DNA of 9,863 bases from an uncultured Succinatimonas sp. (GTDB lineage Bacteria; Pseudomonadota; Gammaproteobacteria; Enterobacterales; Succinivibrionaceae): assembly GCA_902465145.1 (NCBI GenBank), contig CABQMD010000017.1:1-9863 (forward strand). Reading direction: 5' to 3'. This document shows positions 6,746 through 9,863 of the stretch, one piece after another. Below the pieces are notes generated by a model. It worked only from the letters and a program-made list of their open reading frames with translations, was not told the origin of the DNA and did no database searches. A program made the translations under genes and the position numbers. Within the stretch, counting starts at the first letter, position 1. Every line of letters begins with the position of its first letter.

Positions 6746-6801
6746 AAGCCGCGTTAGTTCCGATCATATGAGATCATGAGAGGACAACACGGCTTTTGTT
6801 T
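6746..6801. terminator. Probable bidirectional terminator between ferredoxin and channel genes
   Basis: AAGCCGCGTT (6746-6755) pairs with AACACGGCTT (6786-6795) at nine of ten positions, across a 30-nt loop. TTTTGTTT follows on the plus strand and TTGTTTAAAT on the minus strand. Both flanking genes end here. The long loop, which holds near repeats of GATCATRWGA, makes it less typical than the other terminators of the window. Confidence 0.5.
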
Positions 6802-6815
6802 GATGTTATGAGAGT

Positions 6816-9800
6816 TTATGCTTCTTCTGCTTTCATGCGGCCTTGCTTGAAAGCGTCTAAAAATTCTCCTTTTTCAAGATTTTTAATGTTGACGTCCATC
6901 TGATTAAACGGAATTTCAATGCCGTATTTGGCAAATTCGCTTAGAGTTTGTGAACACAGATAATCGATGGTGAGCTTACGTTTGCCTATTTCCGCCACGT
7001 AGACCTCACACATGATGGTAACTGCGCTTTCATCCAGTGATTGTACGTAGATTAAGGGGGCCATGCCTTTGGCAATGAAACGGCACTTGCGGATGATGGA
7101 ACTCAACACGGCTTTTGCTCTGTTAACATCGGCACCGTAACCTATACCTACGGTGAACTCCAACTTGGTTACGGTGTTGGAAAGCGACCAGTTGGTCAAA
7201 GCTGCGGTAAGAAATTCGCGGTTGGGGATCATCACTTCCTTGTTTTCAAAAGAAAGTATGGTGGTGGAGCGTATGCGTATGCGACTTACGGTTCCGGACA
7301 AACCGTTTAAGGTGATAATGTCGCCCACACGGATCTGACGTTCAAAAAGAATGATAATGCCGGAGACGAAGTTAGCGAAGATTTCCTGAAGGCCGAAACC
7401 TAAGCCTACAGATAAAGCTGCGACCAGCCATTGCAGATTCTCCCATTTTATTCCCACGGCACCTGCGGCAAAAACCAATCCCAAGGCCATGATGATATAG
7501 GAGGTAATGATTTTGATCGTATAGCTGGTACTGCGATGCTGTGCCCCGGTAGCCTTCCACATGAACATTTTTTCCAAAAGCGAAGGAAGGTTGCGATTTA
7601 AAAGGACGGTGATTGCAATTATGAGTGTTGCAATGAGTACGTCTGCCAAAGTCAGCGTATCAGTTACAATTTCTTTTCCGCCTGAAATATCGGTATGACT
7701 CCAAAGAACGATGTTTCTCAAATATCCCAAAGCACCTGCAAGATCGTTCCATTGGAAATACATGAAAAACAATGTGAGGCAAATCAGAGCTCCGTTTATA
7801 AGTTTGAACGCTTTGGCCGAAAGATTTTCAAGTCCCAGACTTTCCTTAATGAATGCAAGATTGGTTTCGCGTTCATGAGAACCTTTGCTGTGCTCATCAA
7901 TATTGTTTATGGATTCAAGCCGTTTGCGTTGCATCTTTGACTGGAATACGTAGACGGCACGATGTACCGTGTTGGATACAATCCAGTACCCCAAAACCGT
8001 GTAGCAAGTATAGGCAATGCGGTTTATAAGCCTGATGGTAGTGTAGTAATAGCCGTTGGCAACCGCTACGGCAATTGCCAGCGGTAAAAGTAAACCTGCG
8101 GCTGATACAAACCATAAAAATGCGCTCATTTCGTCAGTGCTGTGCAGTTGAGTACGGATCCAGCGGAAAGATACGATCACCATGGCAACAGAGCAGAGAA
8201 TGATGACGAGAAATCCTATGGCGTCGTAGAAAATCACGGATGATTTTGTTTCGACTATGTTGGCAACGATCAAAATAGGAATTAACGCATACCAGATCCC
8301 GCTTAGCAGTTTTCTGTCCTGATAAAGAGCATCGGGGTTCATGGAAAAATGGCGTTGGGCCAGAGAATTCGGTTTTAAAATTTCCAGAAGATAGACGAAT
8401 ACCATGATATGCAACAGAAGCATACCTATGACTTTCATCTGATCAATGCTGTTATCAAGGCACAGACAGATGATCACTGCGCCGCAAAAAGCCCATCCCA
8501 CGACTTTTGGCAACACCATTATGAAATTGAGAACGATGGCTGTGGGGGTTACGGATAAACCGTCGTTTCTTCGGTCAAGTTTACCTGCAATACGGTTGTT
8601 AAATTTCCTTAAATACGGGGTGATCCAAAAAATCATGAAAGCAAGCAGTGTCGCCGGAATACCGAGTGTCATAGCGGTGGTTGCAGTTTCCCGCCAGTAG
8701 TTTTGCGACTTTATTTGGGAAACGAAATGCTCCATTTCCATGCTTAAGTTCGGAATGACGGAGATCAGGTAATCTTTGCCTATGGGTTGGTTGCTACGTA
8801 ACCAGAACAGATTTTCGGTGATCTGATTGGTGATCTTGTCGCGAAGTTCGATAAATTCGTGATATTTGAGTTTTAAATTGATTGCCACGGTAAGTTGCGA
8901 GGACATAGCTTGATAGAGCTCGTTAAGCAGTTGCCTGCGTTTTATGATCACCGTGGTCAGGCTTTCCTGAACCGACTTTAATTCGCTGTTTTTGGCAATA
9001 AGATTGTCCACATAACCGTTGAGATCAAAAAGACGGTCACGACCTGCGCGCAAGTCGTAAAGCCAAATGGTAAGATCAGGAATAAGTTCGTCAAGATTTT
9101 CGCTTAGTACGAGATCCGGAATTTGGCTTTGCTGGCGGTTTAGAAGTCTTGAAAGCAACAAACTTTTATCAAGACCGTTAAGTTCGGTACTTACCGAATC
9201 GGAAAGCTGTTTTGCAGTAGCCAGAGCCGCTTCGACTTTGTGTGCGTCAGAAGAAAGGGTTGCGGATTTCTGACGATAAGAAGTAATGTAACCTTGGATC
9301 TGCTGATTGGTTGCAATTTCCTTTTGCAAAGCCTGATTGTTCTTAGCAAGCTTGGCCAAAGCTTCATCCGAATCATCTTGTCCGTTTTGGGCAAGCAGTT
9401 CGTTTTGTTTTTCCTGAGCCGCTTCCAAATATTTTTGCAGGTAGTTATTCTTTAAAGACGCTATCCGCATTTTGTAATTGGCTATGTCCATAAGCTCGGT
9501 GTGATTCTCAAGCTGAGTTTGCAAAAGCTCGTTTTGCAGGCTCAAAGCGTAAATTTTCAGAGCTTTTAATTGTGCGCTAATTGCTTTTAAATCCGGTTCG
9601 CTACTTAAGGCGCGGTTTAATGCTGAGATCCTCTGGTTATTCTTGGTTATGGCAGTCTGAGCTCTTTCAGTCAGAGTCTGCATTTCATTGTATGCGGCAG
9701 TACAGGAAGCAAATTCAGTCTGAGCATCGGAACTTTGACGGCGCAGGAATTCAACGAGATCATCTATTCCGCTTTGATTGCGATCTTTTAACGAAGGAAT

Positions 9801-9863
9801 TTTTTCGTACTGTTTTTCATTTTTATAAAGAGTTGAGGTCAGAGCACGTATGGTTTGGGCTGA
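6816..9863 (-). CDS. Large MscK/MscM-type mechanosensitive channel, 5'-truncated by window edge
   Basis: This is an inner-membrane channel of the MscS superfamily that opens under membrane tension to release solutes on osmotic downshock. The frame is open to the window end, giving 1015 residues; family members are about 1100, so roughly 100 N-terminal residues including the signal peptide are missing, and the ATG at 9683 is an internal Met. Numbered from that Met: residues 1-330 are a periplasmic, largely coiled-coil region rich in Gln, Leu and Lys; about ten hydrophobic segments follow between 335 and 743. The pore helix and MscS domain come next: GLGFGLQEIFANFVSGIIIL at 760-779, then the beta domain with FERQIRVGDIITL and NGLSGTVSRIRIRSTTI, and NWSL (831-834). 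The cytoplasmic alpha/beta part ends with IPFNQMDVNI (924-933). MscK and MscM (YjeP) share this architecture and I cannot separate them. The gene converges with the ferredoxin. Confidence 0.95.
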   Translation of the reverse strand, partial: SAQTIRALTSTLYKNEKQYEKIPSLKDRNQSGIDDLVEFLRRQSSDAQTEFASCTAAYNEMQTLTERAQTAITKNNQRISALNRALSSEPDLKAISAQLKALKIYALSLQNELLQTQLENHTELMDIANYKMRIASLKNNYLQKYLEAAQEKQNELLAQNGQDDSDEALAKLAKNNQALQKEIATNQQIQGYITSYRQKSATLSSDAHKVEAALATAKQLSDSVSTELNGLDKSLLLSRLLNRQQSQIPDLVLSENLDELIPDLTIWLYDLRAGRDRLFDLNGYVDNLIAKNSELKSVQESLTTVIIKRRQLLNELYQAMSSQLTVAINLKLKYHEFIELRDKITNQITENLFWLRSNQPIGKDYLISVIPNLSMEMEHFVSQIKSQNYWRETATTAMTLGIPATLLAFMIFWITPYLRKFNNRIAGKLDRRNDGLSVTPTAIVLNFIMVLPKVVGWAFCGAVIICLCLDNSIDQMKVIGMLLLHIMVFVYLLEILKPNSLAQRHFSMNPDALYQDRKLLSGIWYALIPILIVANIVETKSSVIFYDAIGFLVIILCSVAMVIVSFRWIRTQLHSTDEMSAFLWFVSAAGLLLPLAIAVAVANGYYYTTIRLINRIAYTCYTVLGYWIVSNTVHRAVYVFQSKMQRKRLESINNIDEHSKGSHERETNLAFIKESLGLENLSAKAFKLINGALICLTLFFMYFQWNDLAGALGYLRNIVLWSHTDISGGKEIVTDTLTLADVLIATLIIAITVLLNRNLPSLLEKMFMWKATGAQHRSTSYTIKIITSYIIMALGLVFAAGAVGIKWENLQWLVAALSVGLGFGLQEIFANFVSGIIILFERQIRVGDIITLNGLSGTVSRIRIRSTTILSFENKEVMIPNREFLTAALTNWSLSNTVTKLEFTVGIGYGADVNRAKAVLSSIIRKCRFIAKGMAPLIYVQSLDESAVTIMCEVYVAEIGKRKLTIDYLCSQTLSEFAKYGIEIPFNQMDVNIKNLEKGEFLDAFKQGRMKAEEA

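Noticed and set aside
6761..6785. Near-direct repeats GATCATATGAGATCATGAGA between ferredoxin and channel genes
   Set aside because: Only two short imperfect units inside the loop of a probable terminator; too little to call an iteron, attachment site or regulator array.
9604..9619. A 16-nt sequence CTTAAGGCGCGGTTTA shared, on the opposite strand, with the operon terminator at 4328-4343
   Set aside because: One copy is ordinary coding sequence (Arg-Ala-Leu-Ser region of the channel) and there are only two copies, so chance plus codon use is the simplest explanation; it does not look like a mobile repeat.
9681..9683. ATG as start of the channel gene
   Set aside because: The frame stays open for 60 more codons to the window end, the coiled-coil pattern continues, and there is no signal peptide after this Met.
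1..9863. CRISPR array, insertion sequence, prophage or toxin-antitoxin system
   Set aside because: I see no regularly spaced repeats, transposase, integrase, terminal inverted repeats or toxin-antitoxin pair; coding density and gene content are of housekeeping type.

Overview
The window looks like chromosomal DNA of a gammaproteobacterium of moderately low G+C. The alpha C-terminal domain of RpoA is close to the enterobacterial sequence. ParC is of the topoisomerase IV type, and the yggS/proC/yggT cluster and a large MscK/MscM-type channel are gammaproteobacterial hallmarks. A short clostridial-type 2[4Fe-4S] ferredoxin hints at an anaerobic or fermentative lifestyle. A gut lineage such as Succinivibrionaceae would fit, but that placement is inference from general character, not from a database match. 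I see no insertion sequence, phage gene, tRNA, rRNA or CRISPR array.

Layout: (1) 1-696 (+) is the 3' part of rpoA, closed by a strong terminator and, unusually, not followed by rplQ. (2) 776-1138 (+) is a small acidic protein of unknown function. (3) 1147-1779 (-) is a secreted YafK-like L,D-transpeptidase-fold protein, convergent with gene 2; its probable terminator lies inside the 3' end of gene 2. (4) 1780-1995 is a divergent control region with an extended -10 promoter for parC overlapping a perfect 7-bp inverted repeat. (5) 1996-4314 (+) is parC. (6) 4358-6448 (-) is an operon of a yggS-proC gene fusion followed by yggT, ended by a GC-rich hairpin. (7) 6539-6730 (+) is the ferredoxin, divergent from the fusion gene. 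(8) 6816-9863 (-) is the large MscS-superfamily channel, 5'-truncated by the window edge and convergent with the ferredoxin.

The most interesting object is the 504-residue fusion of a complete PLP-binding protein (YggS/PLPBP) to a complete pyrroline-5-carboxylate reductase (ProC), with only a few residues between them and no usable start codon for a separate ProC. These genes are neighbours in many bacteria (the human homologue was named PROSC for proline synthetase co-transcribed), and here they are one polypeptide. Because pyrroline-5-carboxylate is known to react with and inactivate PLP, the fusion suggests a physical link between P5C removal and PLP protection. The second notable point is the RpoA N-terminal domain, which is about four residues shorter than E. 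coli alpha in a normally conserved segment, in a gene that has lost its usual rplQ neighbour.

Otherwise the genes are mostly housekeeping: transcription, chromosome decatenation, cell-wall maintenance, cofactor and proline metabolism, electron transfer and osmotic protection. They sit in several independent transcription units rather than one pathway cluster.
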